Below, one piece after another: positions 6,248 to 6,267 of a stretch of 6,267 nt of DNA; the first letter of the stretch is position 1; every line of letters starts with the position of its first letter. Both the position numbers and the translations under genes were made by a program. The DNA is from CAWVWF01 sp963933885 (GTDB taxonomy: Bacteria > Bacteroidota > Bacteroidia > Flavobacteriales_C > GCA-002722245), in NCBI GenBank assembly GCA_963933885.1, contig CAWVWF010000187.1:1-6267 (forward strand). The letters run 5' to 3'. The notes beneath the pieces were generated by a model. The model saw only the letters and a program-made list of their open reading frames with translations. It had not been told where the DNA came from and did not search any database.

Positions 6248-6267
6248 GATTGGATTACTAAATCGTT

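Noticed and set aside
1..6267. A new defence, mobile or biosynthetic system spanning the window
   Set aside because: The genes are housekeeping or widespread envelope families, with no integrase, transposase, nuclease, toxin, CRISPR or biosynthetic enzymes and no compositional break visible by eye.

Overview
The window looks like ordinary chromosomal DNA from an AT-rich member of the Bacteroidota, most likely the Flavobacteriia (an inference from protein character and gene signals, not from a database search). Three things point there. Translation starts lack Shine-Dalgarno sequences. Several genes are preceded by a TAnnTTTG box, the -7 element of the Bacteroidota primary sigma factor. The protein types are also typical: a ComF protein beside a large Ig-like lipoprotein, and coding sequence rich in Lys, Asn, Ile and Phe. 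I see no mobile element, tRNA, rRNA or CRISPR array, and no clear sign of horizontal transfer.

Layout. Positions 1-882, minus strand, hold a gene that runs off the left edge. It encodes a membrane-anchored coiled-coil protein of unknown function with a conspicuous leucine heptad. A 64-base divergent gap separates it from four plus-strand genes: a ComF-family phosphoribosyltransferase-like protein (947-1624), an Ig-like (Big_5 type) lipoprotein (1694-3307), a membrane-anchored SGNH/DltD-like protein without a recognisable catalytic triad (3313-4314), and lepA, which encodes elongation factor 4 (4398-6188). The last 79 bases hold a well-spaced promoter consensus, a 13-bp direct repeat and an 18-bp perfect palindrome. 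These probably belong to the next transcription unit.

How the genes relate. The lipoprotein and the SGNH-like gene are only 5 bases apart, so they are very probably co-transcribed and both act in the envelope. comF and lepA are cytoplasmic housekeeping or competence functions and need not be connected to them. I found no evidence of a dedicated new multi-gene system. The items most worth a second look are the SGNH-like protein with Cys at both the Ser and Asp positions, the Asn/Leu zipper of the first gene, and the promoter-palindrome block after lepA.
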